Source: Paenibacillus terrigena DSM 21567
GTDB taxonomy: Bacteria > Bacillota > Bacilli > Paenibacillales > Paenibacillaceae
NCBI RefSeq assembly: GCF_000374845.1
Contig: NZ_KB895417.1
Span: 63,661 to 127,660, forward strand
Direction of reading: 5' to 3'
Length of the DNA: 64,000 nucleotides
Shown: positions 36,196 to 44,797 of the stretch, piece after piece
Layout: each line of letters starts with the position of its first letter
Position numbering within the stretch: position 1 is the first letter of the stretch
The notes under the pieces: model-generated
What the model was told of the DNA's origin: nothing
The model's input: only the letters and a program-made list of their open reading frames with translations
Databases searched by the model: none
Position numbers and translations under genes: made by a program

Positions 36196-37518
36196 ATGAT
36201 TACGACGCAAAATCAGCTTATCGAGGAGCGTACAGAACGTACAAAATGGTTCCTGCAAGATCGATTCGGTATGTTCATTCACTGGGGATTGTATGCGATT
36301 CCAGCGCGCGGCGAATGGGTGCGTAATGGTGAGCGATTGACGGTGGAGCAGTATCAGCCGTATTTTGACGCGTTCAATCCACAGCATTATAATCCAGCGG
36401 AGTGGGCACGTGCTGCGAAACAGGCAGGGATGAAGTATGCGGTTCTTACCGCAAAGCATCATGACGGTTTCTGTCTATTCGACAGCCAATTGACGGATTA
36501 TAAATCGACGAATACACCGTCCGGCCGCGATTTGGTGCGTGAGTTCTTGGATGCTTTTCGTGCGGAAGGGATCAAAGTCGGTCTCTATTACTCGATTATT
36601 GATTGGCATCATGAGGATTACCCGGCTTACGGCGATCTTCACCACCCAATGCGCGATAACAAGGACTATCAGCGTGATCCGAAGACGTTCCCGCGGTATC
36701 TCGAATATATGCACGGACAAGTCCGAGAATTGCTCGAAAATTACGGCAAACTCGACATCATGTGGTTCGATTTCTCGTATGGCGAAATGAGCGGCGAGAA
36801 ATGGCGCGCGACAGAGCTGATGGAGATGATCCGCAGCATTCAGCCGCATTTGATTATCGATAACCGTCTGGAGGTGAACGATGGGCAGGCTTCGATCATG
36901 ACGAATAACCCATCGGTCTATTCCGGGGATTTCTGCTCGCCAGAACAGATCATTCCGACGGAAGGCTTAACGGATAACGAAGGCCGTTCCCTCCCTTGGG
37001 AGGCATGTATTACGCTGAATAACAACTGGGGTTATGCCGCACATGACCATACGTACAAAACACCGCAGACGGTCATTCGCAAGCTCGTTGAATGTGTTAG
37101 TAAGAACGGTAATATGCTGCTGAACGTAGGTCCGAATGCGAATGGTGAAATTCCAGTTGAATCGCTTCGAATCTTGGAGGAAGTGGGCGAGTGGATGCGA
37201 GCGAACGGGGAGAGTATTTATGGCTCCGGAAAAGCCGACCTCCCGAAACCAGACTGGGGTCGTTACACGCAGAAGGGGAATACCGTGTATGCGCATATTT
37301 ATGAGGAGAACATCGGACCGATTCATTTACCAGGCTTGGCAGGGAAAATCAAACAAGCACGCGTGCTCGCTGACGGTTCTGAAGTCTTCTTGTCACTGCC
37401 TTGGAATGCTTCCCAATATTCGACGGATGCGTTCATGAATTTCCACAGGCCGGAGCATTCGACCTGTCCGCTGCCGGATCCGCGCAATACCGTTATTGAA
37501 CTGAAATTGATCGATTAA
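36196..37518 (+). CDS. Alpha-L-fucosidase, glycoside hydrolase family 29
   Basis: The 440-residue enzyme has the GH29 barrel. N-terminal 'FGMFIHWGLYAIPARGEWV' and 'YAVLTAKHHDGFCLFDS' are family hallmarks, and the nucleophile is Asp192 in 'MWFDFSYG'. It lacks a signal peptide, so it likely acts on imported fucosylated oligosaccharides. RBS AAGGGTGG precedes ATG 36196. GH29 members differ in linkage specificity, which cannot be told here. Confidence 0.92.
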   Translation: MITTQNQLIEERTERTKWFLQDRFGMFIHWGLYAIPARGEWVRNGERLTVEQYQPYFDAFNPQHYNPAEWARAAKQAGMKYAVLTAKHHDGFCLFDSQLTDYKSTNTPSGRDLVREFLDAFRAEGIKVGLYYSIIDWHHEDYPAYGDLHHPMRDNKDYQRDPKTFPRYLEYMHGQVRELLENYGKLDIMWFDFSYGEMSGEKWRATELMEMIRSIQPHLIIDNRLEVNDGQASIMTNNPSVYSGDFCSPEQIIPTEGLTDNEGRSLPWEACITLNNNWGYAAHDHTYKTPQTVIRKLVECVSKNGNMLLNVGPNANGEIPVESLRILEEVGEWMRANGESIYGSGKADLPKPDWGRYTQKGNTVYAHIYEENIGPIHLPGLAGKIKQARVLADGSEVFLSLPWNASQYSTDAFMNFHRPEHSTCPLPDPRNTVIELKLID

Positions 37519-37537
37519 ATCATAGATAGGGAAGACG

Positions 37538-37563
37538 GCTCTCGCTTTGGCGAGGGCTTTTTT
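37538..37563 (+). terminator. Terminator after the fucosidase gene
   Basis: GCTCTCGC and GCGAGGGC (one wobble) with loop TTTG, then a run of T. Confidence 0.85.
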
Positions 37564-37655
37564 CACCTGTCGATACGGTCTGCCATGCTTGCCGGAAACC
37601 TGCGATTACGATACAATGCAGGGAAGCAGTGACAATCAGCGGAGGGGGAAGGAAC

Positions 37656-38117
37656 ATGGAAGCACAGCAGCCATCGAAGAAACAGCCGAAAGCCTGCCCA
37701 TCGACCTACAAAACGTTCAGCTTGTCATTACAAGCGTTAGTCATTCTTGCGAAGCATTCCAGTACATGTCCAAGCAGCGATATTGCCACTTACATGCAAT
37801 CCGAAGCGACTTTGTTAAGACGTATTCTTGCTGTCTTAGCTCGGGAACATATTATTGAGACGCGTGAAGGACGCGAAGGCGGGTACCGTCTAAGCAAGAG
37901 TCCAGATTTGATTACGATGGCAGAAGTCTACTCGGCCCTTCAGATTGATGAAGCACGTTGCAGCGGGATGACAGAGGCAACAGGAGAGAATTCATTCGGT
38001 GTGAAAATGAAATCGGTGATGTTAGATATTACGTCTGAAATCGATCAGAGTGTGTTAACGGTACTGAACAAATACACGATAGCGGATTTGGTCGAGCGAA
38101 CATGCGAGCCCGATTGA
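37656..38117 (+). CDS. Rrf2 family transcriptional regulator
   Basis: The protein of about 153 residues has a winged helix-turn-helix at the N-terminus ('SSDIATYMQSEATLLRRILA', wing 'REGREGGYRLSK') typical of Rrf2/YwnA regulators. Four cysteines are present, but not in the spacing of an Fe-S-binding NsrR/IscR loop, so a thiol-based or ligand-based switch is more likely. GGAGGGGGAAGGA before ATG 37656 sets the start. The next gene's -35 overlaps its stop codon. Confidence 0.85.
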   Translation: MEAQQPSKKQPKACPSTYKTFSLSLQALVILAKHSSTCPSSDIATYMQSEATLLRRILAVLAREHIIETREGREGGYRLSKSPDLITMAEVYSALQIDEARCSGMTEATGENSFGVKMKSVMLDITSEIDQSVLTVLNKYTIADLVERTCEPD

Positions 38118-38142
38118 CATCATAGAATCGCAGGTATATACT
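38114..38142 (+). promoter_or_regulatory. Promoter of the nitroreductase gene
   Basis: TTGACA (38114-38119), a 17-base spacer and TATACT (38137-38142) form a near-ideal sigma-A promoter. The -35 hexamer includes part of the regulator's TGA stop. Confidence 0.9.
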
Positions 38143-38197
38143 GTGCAAATAAGAGCACAGATAAACCAAACACTTAACTGTGCGAAATATAACACAG
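38141..38197 (+). promoter_or_regulatory. Twin operators, probable Rrf2-regulator sites
   Basis: Two 20-bp inverted repeats of equal design, CTGTGC-N8-GCACAG at 38141-38160 and CTGTGC-N8-ACACAG at 38178-38197, lie 37 bases apart. The first overlaps the end of the -10 and the start site. The pattern implies repression by a dimer binding twice; the neighbouring Rrf2 protein is the likely ligand. Confidence 0.78.
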
Positions 38198-38221
38198 ATG
38201 AATATTTAGGAGGAGTTAACC

Positions 38222-38866
38222 ATGTCAACGCAAGTCGAACAGCAACAGGATTTTTTCAAGGTTGTCCATGAACGCCATTCCGTACGTTATTATGATCCTG
38301 CAGTGAAAATTTCGAAGCAGGAGTTAGAAGAACTCTTGCAGGAAGCTACGCTTGCACCTTCTTCAAGCAATCTTCAGCCGTGGCGTTTTCTCGTTATCGA
38401 TGATCAGGACCTGAAGGAGAAACTGCTGCCTATCGCCTATAATCAACAACAAGTCGTTGATGCATCGGCCGTCATTGCTGTCTTGGGAGATATGAATTGG
38501 TACCACGAAGGGGAGAAAATCTACTCTAAATCTGTGGAAGCAGGTTACATGAGCGAAGATGTGAAGAAGCAAATGATGTCCACAGTGGAAAATGGATATC
38601 ATCACATGGATGAAGCGCGCAAGAAGAAAATTGTGCATATCGATGGGGGCATCATCAGTATGCAATTGATGTTAGTGGCTCGTGCGAAGGGTTACGATAC
38701 GGTACCGATGGGCGGATATGACGCTGCGAAGTTCAACGAAATGTTCCAAATTCCTGCGCATTACGAGAACATCATGCTGATCGCACTAGGTAAAGCAGCG
38801 AAGCCAGGACACCCGACAGTTCGTTTGTCTGTAGATGAAGTAACACATTGGAACAGCATGAAGTAA
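38222..38866 (+). CDS. Nitroreductase family protein (FMN-dependent)
   Basis: The 214-residue protein shows the nitroreductase fold: N-terminal 'ERHSVRYYDPAVKISKQELE' and 'ATLAPSSSNLQPWRFLVI' bind FMN, and a C-terminal 'IALGKAAKPGHPTVRL' completes the site. Relatives such as YodC and MhqN reduce quinones, nitro compounds or flavins with NAD(P)H and protect against electrophiles. AGGAGG precedes ATG 38222. Twin operators suggest induction by a signal sensed by the Rrf2 protein. Confidence 0.9.
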   Translation: MSTQVEQQQDFFKVVHERHSVRYYDPAVKISKQELEELLQEATLAPSSSNLQPWRFLVIDDQDLKEKLLPIAYNQQQVVDASAVIAVLGDMNWYHEGEKIYSKSVEAGYMSEDVKKQMMSTVENGYHHMDEARKKKIVHIDGGIISMQLMLVARAKGYDTVPMGGYDAAKFNEMFQIPAHYENIMLIALGKAAKPGHPTVRLSVDEVTHWNSMK

Positions 38867-38884
38867 ACCATAAAGAAACATGAG

Positions 38885-38910
38885 AAAGCAGGGTGCGCCC
38901 TGCTTTTTTT
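38885..38910 (+). terminator. Terminator after the nitroreductase gene
   Basis: GCAGGG-TGCG-CCCTGC with flanking A-run and seven T. Confidence 0.9.
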
Positions 38911-38939
38911 GCGTCTAAAAATATTTTTTTAAAATAAAT

Positions 38940-38958
38940 GTTGCATTAAGGAAACTTT
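38940..38958 (+). promoter_or_regulatory. MntR-like operator 1
   Basis: GTTGCATTAAGGAAACTTT closely resembles the B. subtilis MntR box (TTTGCCTTAAGGAAACT). It lies upstream of the metal importer operon. Confidence 0.72.
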
Positions 38959-38978
38959 TTTGAATATAATTAAAAAAT

Positions 38979-38997
38979 AAGTATAAGGTAAACTTAT
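38979..38997 (+). promoter_or_regulatory. MntR-like operator 2
   Basis: AAGTATAAGGTAAACTTAT is a dyad with the same AAGG(T/A)AAACT half. It lies just before a weak promoter (TTGTGT at 38998, TATACT at 39022-39027, 18-base spacer). Confidence 0.6.
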
Positions 38998-39055
38998 TTG
39001 TGTTAGACAAACAAATATTTATATACTAAAACATTTTTGAAGGAGTGGGTTTTCC

Positions 39056-40015
39056 ATGCAAACGAAATTCTCGGTGAAAAAGGCGCCGCTTAGGCGACTG
39101 ATCATGATGGTCGTGGTGCTCGGCGCAGCGATTGCGCTATCTGCATGCGGCAGTAATGAAGCCAAGAAAGGCACCGAAGGAAAGCTGAACATTGTGGCAA
39201 CGATTGGCATGATCGGCGATGTGGCGGAGCAAGTCGGCGGCGACCATGTTACAGTGACCTCGCTGATGGGTCCAGGCGTTGACCCGCATCTTTACAAAGC
39301 CTCGCAAGGGGATATGAAGAAGCTGGACGGCGCAGATATCGTGTTCTATAACGGGCTGCACTTGGAAGGCAAAATGGTAGATATTCTAGAGAAGATGAGT
39401 TCACATAAGACAACGGTTGCTGTCTCGAAGACGATTCCGGAAGCCGAGCTATTGTCTGATCCCGTAGCCCCCGATTCACATGACCCGCATATTTGGTTCA
39501 ACGTACAGAACTGGATGAAGGCAACGGAGGTCATTCGCGATACGTTGATTGAGGCAGACAGCGCACATGCGGAGGATTATCGCAAGAATGCAGAAGCGTT
39601 TCTAACGCAGCTGAAAGAGACGGATGATTATGCACGAGAGCAGATTGGGCAGATTCCAGAAGAACACCGAATCTTGGTGACAGCGCATGATGCGTTCCAC
39701 TATTTTGGAAGAGCCTATAACATTCAGGTCATGGGCCTGCAAGGAATTAGTACCGCATCGGAGTACGGCAGCAAAGATGTGAGCGATTTGCGGGATTATT
39801 TGGTAGAGCATCACATTAAAGCCGTATTCGTCGAATCGAGTGTGTCGACCAAAGCCATTGAAGCGGTGATCGAAGGCGCCAAGAAGATGGGACATACCGT
39901 CGAGATTGGCGGCGAGCTCTTCTCGGATGCGATGGGGAAGGCCGGAACGACGGAAGGCACGTACATCGGCATGGTAAGACATAATGTAGATATCATTGTT
40001 AAGGCTTTGAAATAG
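39056..40015 (+). CDS. Metal-binding lipoprotein of a Mn/Zn ABC importer (TroA/MntA family)
   Basis: The 319-residue protein has a lipoprotein signal (LSAC, Cys31). Metal ligands of the cluster A-I family are visible: His78 (VDPHLY), His145 (DPHIWF), His211 (TAHDAFHYF) and Asp291 (LFSDAMG). The third ligand is His, as in TroA and zinc-type proteins, rather than Glu as in PsaA. The MntR-like boxes upstream favour manganese. It leads a four-gene importer operon in the B. subtilis mntABCD order. Confidence 0.9.
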   Translation: MQTKFSVKKAPLRRLIMMVVVLGAAIALSACGSNEAKKGTEGKLNIVATIGMIGDVAEQVGGDHVTVTSLMGPGVDPHLYKASQGDMKKLDGADIVFYNGLHLEGKMVDILEKMSSHKTTVAVSKTIPEAELLSDPVAPDSHDPHIWFNVQNWMKATEVIRDTLIEADSAHAEDYRKNAEAFLTQLKETDDYAREQIGQIPEEHRILVTAHDAFHYFGRAYNIQVMGLQGISTASEYGSKDVSDLRDYLVEHHIKAVFVESSVSTKAIEAVIEGAKKMGHTVEIGGELFSDAMGKAGTTEGTYIGMVRHNVDIIVKALK

Positions 40016-40048
40016 CAATCAGGAATGGTGAGTGGAGGAGGAAGGACG

Positions 40049-40831
40049 ATGAATCAGAGGAATCGAGGAAGCGAAGTATCACCCTTGACGGTAGAGGGGT
40101 TGACGGTGGCCTACCAGAAGAAGCCCGTGCTTCGTAATGTATCGTTCGAGGTGCCTGAAGGCAAGTTGATCGGCATTATCGGCCCGAACGGTGCGGGGAA
40201 GTCGACGATGATCAAAGCGATCTTAGGATTACTTCCACGTGTTAGCGGAGAGACGGAGATCTACGGTAGACCGTACAAGGAGATGCGGCGCAAGGTGGGC
40301 TACGTCCCGCAGCGTGAGTCGGTGGATTGGGATTTTCCGACGAATGCGCTGGATGTCGTCATGATGGGACGTTACGGACATTTGGGGTGGTTTAAGCGGC
40401 CCGGCGCGAAGGAACGTGAGATCGCGATGGATTGCCTTCGCAAGGTTGGGATGGCTGACTATGCGCACCGCCAAATCTCCCAGCTCTCTGGTGGGCAGCA
40501 GCAACGGGTATTCTTAGCCAGGGCGCTTGCACAGAATGCGGACTTATATTTCATGGATGAACCGTTTGTCGGTGTAGATGCGATGACGGAGCGTGCGATT
40601 ATCACATTATTGAATGAGCTGAAGGCACAAGGGAAGACCGTATTGGTCGTCCATCATGACCTCGCGACGGTCAAAGAATATTTCGATTGGGTTATGCTGC
40701 TGAATGTAGAAATGGTCGCTTACGGTCCGACAGAAGATGTATTTACGAAATCGCTGCTCCATCAGACGTATGGTGGACGGCTGGCTGTATTCGATCATGA
40801 AGACGAGGCGATCCTCGTCGATTCGAGGTGA
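40049..40831 (+). CDS. Mn/Zn ABC transporter ATP-binding protein (MntB-like)
   Basis: The ATPase has about 260 residues: Walker A GPNGAGKS, signature LSGGQQQR and Walker B 'LYFMDEPFVGVD'. The 'VPQRESVDWDFPTNALDVVM' stretch is characteristic of metal-type ATPases. GGAGGAGGAAGG before ATG 40049 marks the start, although an open ATG lies 24 bases upstream. It powers the two permeases that follow. Confidence 0.92.
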   Translation: MNQRNRGSEVSPLTVEGLTVAYQKKPVLRNVSFEVPEGKLIGIIGPNGAGKSTMIKAILGLLPRVSGETEIYGRPYKEMRRKVGYVPQRESVDWDFPTNALDVVMMGRYGHLGWFKRPGAKEREIAMDCLRKVGMADYAHRQISQLSGGQQQRVFLARALAQNADLYFMDEPFVGVDAMTERAIITLLNELKAQGKTVLVVHHDLATVKEYFDWVMLLNVEMVAYGPTEDVFTKSLLHQTYGGRLAVFDHEDEAILVDSR

Positions 40832-40836
40832 GTCTA

Positions 40837-41793
40837 ATGATGGAATTTTCTTGGTCCGTTCTTGCGGACCCGAACACAAAATGGATTCTCATGGGATGTA
40901 TGCTGCTTGGACTGATGAGCGGCATGATCGGAAGCTTTGCGTATTTACGGAAGCAGAGTTTAATTGGAGATACGCTCGCACATGCAGCGCTGCCCGGCAT
41001 TTGTATCGCTTTTATGCTAACGGGCGTAAAATCACTGCCGCTGTTCTTCATTGGCGCGTTTGTGTCGGGGCTAATTGCAACGTATTCTATTACGGTAATT
41101 ACACGGTATACGCGGATAAAGGCGGATGCCGCGATGGGTATCGTGCTCTCCGTGTTCTTCGGAATTGGCATTGTGCTGCTCACGCAAATTCAACATTCGC
41201 CGAATGGGAATCAAAGTGGATTGGATAAATTCTTGTTCGGTCAGGCCGCTTCGATGATTCACAGCGACGTCTATCTGATGATGGGGGTATCTGCGGTGAT
41301 CATAATTGCGTGTACCTTGTTGTTCAAGGAATTTAAGCTGTTAAGCTTCGATCCTGGCTTCGCACGAGGACTGGGCTTTCCGGTGGGGCTGCTCGAGCAG
41401 CTGTTAATGTTCTTCCTCGTCATGACGGTCGTTGTAGGTATTCAAGCGGTTGGCGTCGTCTTGGTTGCAGCGCTGCTCATTACACCGGCGGTTGCAGCGA
41501 GATATTGGACGGATCGATTAGGCGTCATGGTCGTGCTCAGCGGTGTGTTCGGCGCGATTAGCGGCGTGATCGGTACGCTGATTAGTACGACGACGAGCAA
41601 CTTGCCGACAGGTCCGCTTAGTGTGCTTGCTGCGACAACGGTATTCGGCTTCTCGATCTTATTCGCCCCAAGACGCGGCGTATGTGCGAAGGTGATTCGC
41701 CGTATCCGTGGCAATGAAGCGATTCGGGCTTCGGAACGGATGCGAGAAATGCAGCGGCAGGACATTCGTCTGCGGAAGGAGGAGTCCCTATAA
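40837..41793 (+). CDS. Mn/Zn ABC transporter permease (MntC-like)
   Basis: This ABC-3 family membrane protein of about 318 residues has eight or nine hydrophobic segments ('LIGDTLAHAALPGICIAFML'). ATG 40837 or 40840 is used; GAGGTGAG at 40824-40831 is the RBS and also holds the previous gene's stop. A charged C-terminal tail of ~40 residues extends into the cytoplasm. It overlaps the next permease by one base. Confidence 0.9.
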   Translation: MMEFSWSVLADPNTKWILMGCMLLGLMSGMIGSFAYLRKQSLIGDTLAHAALPGICIAFMLTGVKSLPLFFIGAFVSGLIATYSITVITRYTRIKADAAMGIVLSVFFGIGIVLLTQIQHSPNGNQSGLDKFLFGQAASMIHSDVYLMMGVSAVIIIACTLLFKEFKLLSFDPGFARGLGFPVGLLEQLLMFFLVMTVVVGIQAVGVVLVAALLITPAVAARYWTDRLGVMVVLSGVFGAISGVIGTLISTTTSNLPTGPLSVLAATTVFGFSILFAPRRGVCAKVIRRIRGNEAIRASERMREMQRQDIRLRKEESL

Positions 41794-42671
41794 TGGAATT
41801 TTGGATTATCGTGACTGGTGCCTTGGTAGCGACGGCATGCGGAATATTAGGCTGCTTCCTCGTCCTTCGGCGAATGTCCTTGATCGGGGATGCCATTAGC
41901 CACTCCGTATTGCCGGGGATTGTGATTGCTTTTATGATGAGCGGGTCACGCGACTCGCTCGCGATGCTGCTAGGGGCTTCGGTTCTTGGACTGGTCACCG
42001 TGTTCTTGATTCAGCTGTTCCAGCAGAGCGGCGTGCAGGCCGATGCTTCAATCGGTGTTGTGTTCACGGCCTTGTTCGCCGTTGGTGTCGTGCTCGTGAG
42101 TCTGAACGCAAGACAGGTCGATCTGGATTTGGATTGTGTCTTGTTCGGTGAGATTGCTTATGTGCATTGGAATACGATGAGCGTGTTCGGGATTGATGGG
42201 GTTCCGAAGGCTGTGTGGATCCTCGGCATTACGCTGCTCGCGATATTCCTCGTGATTGGACTATTCTACAAGCAGTTCAAGTTATGCGCATTCGATCCCG
42301 CAATGGCGCTCGCTTGCGGCATTCCGGTTGCATTGTTCCATTACTTGCTGATGGGACTGGTATCGATGACAACGGTCGCAAGCTTCGAGAGTGTCGGGGC
42401 GATCCTCGTCGTCGGGATGCTGATCGTTCCCGCAGCGACGGCTTATCTGTTGACAGAGCGTTTATCGATTATGATTCTCTATAGTGTACTTATCGGCATC
42501 ACCTGTGCGGTACTCGGCTACTATGCTGCCGCTTGGCTGGATGCATCGATTGCGGGGATGATGGTGACCGTAGCAGGACTGCTGTTCGTCGTTGCACTCA
42601 TTTTCTCCCCAAGCCATGGATTGCTCATGCGATGGGTGAAGCGTCGTCGATTGGTTGGAGTCGAAGCGTAA
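41793..42671 (+). CDS. Mn/Zn ABC transporter permease (MntD-like)
   Basis: This 292-residue ABC-3 family permease ('LIGDAISHSVLPGIVIAFMM') is paralogous to the gene before it. Both carry the conserved GD(A/T)(I/L)(S/A)H motif. The two would form the importer channel as a heterodimer. A strong terminator follows. Confidence 0.92.
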   Translation: MEFWIIVTGALVATACGILGCFLVLRRMSLIGDAISHSVLPGIVIAFMMSGSRDSLAMLLGASVLGLVTVFLIQLFQQSGVQADASIGVVFTALFAVGVVLVSLNARQVDLDLDCVLFGEIAYVHWNTMSVFGIDGVPKAVWILGITLLAIFLVIGLFYKQFKLCAFDPAMALACGIPVALFHYLLMGLVSMTTVASFESVGAILVVGMLIVPAATAYLLTERLSIMILYSVLIGITCAVLGYYAAAWLDASIAGMMVTVAGLLFVVALIFSPSHGLLMRWVKRRRLVGVEA

Positions 42672-42703
42672 AAGGTGATAAAAGTGAAAAAAATATGGAA
42701 GAG

Positions 42704-42739
42704 AAGGGAAGCGAGAGAATGCTCGCGTCCCTTTTTTTT
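42704..42739. terminator. Terminator between the metal importer and the DUF2785 gene
   Basis: AAGGGA-A-GCGAG pairs with GCTCGC-G-TCCC, followed by eight T. It lies between convergent genes. Confidence 0.85.
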
Positions 42740-42798
42740 GCGGGATAGATTGGTGAAGATTATTAATCGAATGAATCATTTATCTCGTGAATGATCTG

Positions 42799-43641
42799 TT
42801 ATTTCTGACGAAGGGCCTTTAACTCGGTATAAAGCTGCTCATCTTCCCCACGCAGCTGCCCGTTCAATTTGAAACCCAAATACACGCTCCGAACGACATG
42901 CTTCAGATTAATGCCCTTGACGTAGCGTTCCATGTAATCCTGTTGGTCAAGCTGTTCCGAAGCGGTCTCAATCCATGTACAGAACTGTGCGGCGGAGACG
43001 TGTTGGTGCGTAATCATCGAACGGAGTGCGACCGCCATACGTTCATCTTCTTCAAAGCCGAAGACGGCCTCCGCACGGGTGATAAATTGGTAAAACGCCT
43101 GCCAGATTTGCTGGCAAACTTCATACGAGGAGAATCGGTGGTAGGCCAACTCGTCGAACGCATCCGATACATGAGCCACACTGTGTACCCAGCCGTATTC
43201 TGCAACATAACCCCTTAGATCCATTTCGCGTTCCGCATATGTGATGAGGGTGTGCAAGACGTTTGTATAAGTCTCTTCCGAGAGGAATTTCTCCTGCTGA
43301 TCTTGATAGAGGATCGATGCGATGACGAGCGATGAGAAGCTTCGCATCAGCACGCTGGACGTATTCGACTCGCCGATGCGATAGAGCAGCATTTCCGAAG
43401 AGAGGGCTTGATCGAGCAGGGTCAGGAGCTGATCAGACGTGAATTTGGACGACGTAATCCATTTTGCGATGAGTGAATAAGCGAGATTGTCCCGAAGCTC
43501 GGCATCGGTTGAATGAAAACATTGAAGAACGCGCTTTGATGCATTGAGCAGTTCGTCGCCTTCGGGCATCGGAATGTCCTCGTTAAGTAATTGTTGAAGC
43601 CATTGTTTCGTTTCGATGGTGCTGCTGGTTGAGCTTGGCAT
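42799..43641 (-). CDS. DUF2785 domain-containing protein
   Basis: This 280-residue soluble, helix-rich protein has no signal peptide or membrane segment. Its length and stretches such as 'GYVAEYGWVHSVAHVSDAFD' match the DUF2785 family, common in Bacillales and lactic bacteria and of unknown function. It is transcribed alone toward the metal importer. AAGGAG lies before the ATG on the minus strand. Confidence 0.75.
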   Translation of the reverse strand: MPSSTSSTIETKQWLQQLLNEDIPMPEGDELLNASKRVLQCFHSTDAELRDNLAYSLIAKWITSSKFTSDQLLTLLDQALSSEMLLYRIGESNTSSVLMRSFSSLVIASILYQDQQEKFLSEETYTNVLHTLITYAEREMDLRGYVAEYGWVHSVAHVSDAFDELAYHRFSSYEVCQQIWQAFYQFITRAEAVFGFEEDERMAVALRSMITHQHVSAAQFCTWIETASEQLDQQDYMERYVKGINLKHVVRSVYLGFKLNGQLRGEDEQLYTELKALRQK

Positions 43642-43906
43642 CCGGTGTATGCTCCTTTTTGAGATGTATTAACACAAATTGTTTACGTTACAGTAATGGG
43701 GGATAACAGTGAAACGTACCGTACAGCCGGTATCCAGCGGTTAATTATCCAATTGGAACGTGTTTTGATAAGTGCCCATGTGTCCGTTAGATAGTAGAAA
43801 GTGATCATTTGGCAAGAATATCGCCCTTAGGGTCCGATATCCCATATATCAATTCTATCATGTTGGTAAATTTGGTAAAAGTTATATTAAGATTATCCCC
43901 CAAGCA
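43642..43906. other. Intergenic region between divergent genes
   Basis: No open frame of note. It contains only AT-rich promoter-like DNA for the DUF2785 gene on the minus strand; no hairpin or repeat family could be assigned. Confidence 0.4.
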
Positions 43907-43935
43907 TTGACACTACCCCCCTTAAAACCTAGAAT
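43907..43935 (+). promoter_or_regulatory. Promoter of the DeoR-PHP operon
   Basis: TTGACA (43907-43912), 17 bases, TAGAAT (43930-43935), about 78 bases before the start codon. Confidence 0.78.
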
Positions 43936-44012
43936 AAATCATAGGAATACCACATAAAAACAGTACAAACAACCAAAAACAACATATTGATGATGATAAG
44001 GATGGAACGATC

Positions 44013-44783
44013 ATGTCACTGACTTTTGAAGAACGGAAGAAAACGATTCTAGATTGGTTGGATAAGGATGAGAAGGTGCAGGTGCTGCCGCTTGCTGAAC
44101 AGCTTAGTGTAACGACGGAGACGATTCGCCGGGACCTCGACCGCCTGGAGAAGGAAGGACGCTTGAAGAAGGTCTATGGGGGCGCCGTTAGGACGCGGGA
44201 AAATGTGATGGAACCGCCGTTCATGAAGCGTTCACTAATGCAGCCGGATGAGAAAGCGGCGATTGGTGCCTTCGCGGCTTCGCTCGTTCAAGAGGGAGAG
44301 ACGGTCATGATCGACAACGGGACGACGACGCTTGAAGTGCTCAAGGCGCTTAGGGATCGTGCCGATGTGACGGTCGTGACGCACTCTGTTCCGGTGCTGC
44401 TTTACGCCATGGAGATGTTCAAAGGACAGTTGATTTTTGTCGGAGGGCAAATGGATGTGCAGGCGCAAGCAGCGACAGGGGCGATGACGGAGAACAGTCT
44501 ACAGCAATTTAAGGTACACAAGGCATTCATCTCCGTCGGCGGCGTATCGCTCAAGGACGGCATTAGCGATTACAACGTGAACGAGGCGAGTATCTCCCGG
44601 TGCATGATGGCGCGGGCGGAGGAATCGATCGTCGTGGCGGATCATACGAAGCTGGGCCAGAGCGCTTTTGCCAAAATTGCAGATATCAAGCAGGTGTCGA
44701 TGCTGATTACGGATCGTGGCTGTTCAGCCGATTGGGCGAAGCAGTGGAGAGAGACGGGGAACGAAATATATATCACTGAATAG
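44013..44783 (+). CDS. DeoR family transcriptional regulator
   Basis: The 256-residue regulator has an N-terminal DeoR helix-turn-helix ('LAEQLSVTTETIRRDLDRLE', then 'KKVYGGAV') and a C-terminal sugar-phosphate isomerase-like sensor domain ('DNGTTTLEVLKAL', 'SVGGVS'). Such regulators respond to phosphorylated sugars. It precedes a PHP phosphoesterase gene by 14 bases, so it probably controls that gene and itself. Confidence 0.9.
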   Translation: MSLTFEERKKTILDWLDKDEKVQVLPLAEQLSVTTETIRRDLDRLEKEGRLKKVYGGAVRTRENVMEPPFMKRSLMQPDEKAAIGAFAASLVQEGETVMIDNGTTTLEVLKALRDRADVTVVTHSVPVLLYAMEMFKGQLIFVGGQMDVQAQAATGAMTENSLQQFKVHKAFISVGGVSLKDGISDYNVNEASISRCMMARAEESIVVADHTKLGQSAFAKIADIKQVSMLITDRGCSADWAKQWRETGNEIYITE

Positions 44784-44797
44784 AGGGGAGACAGACG

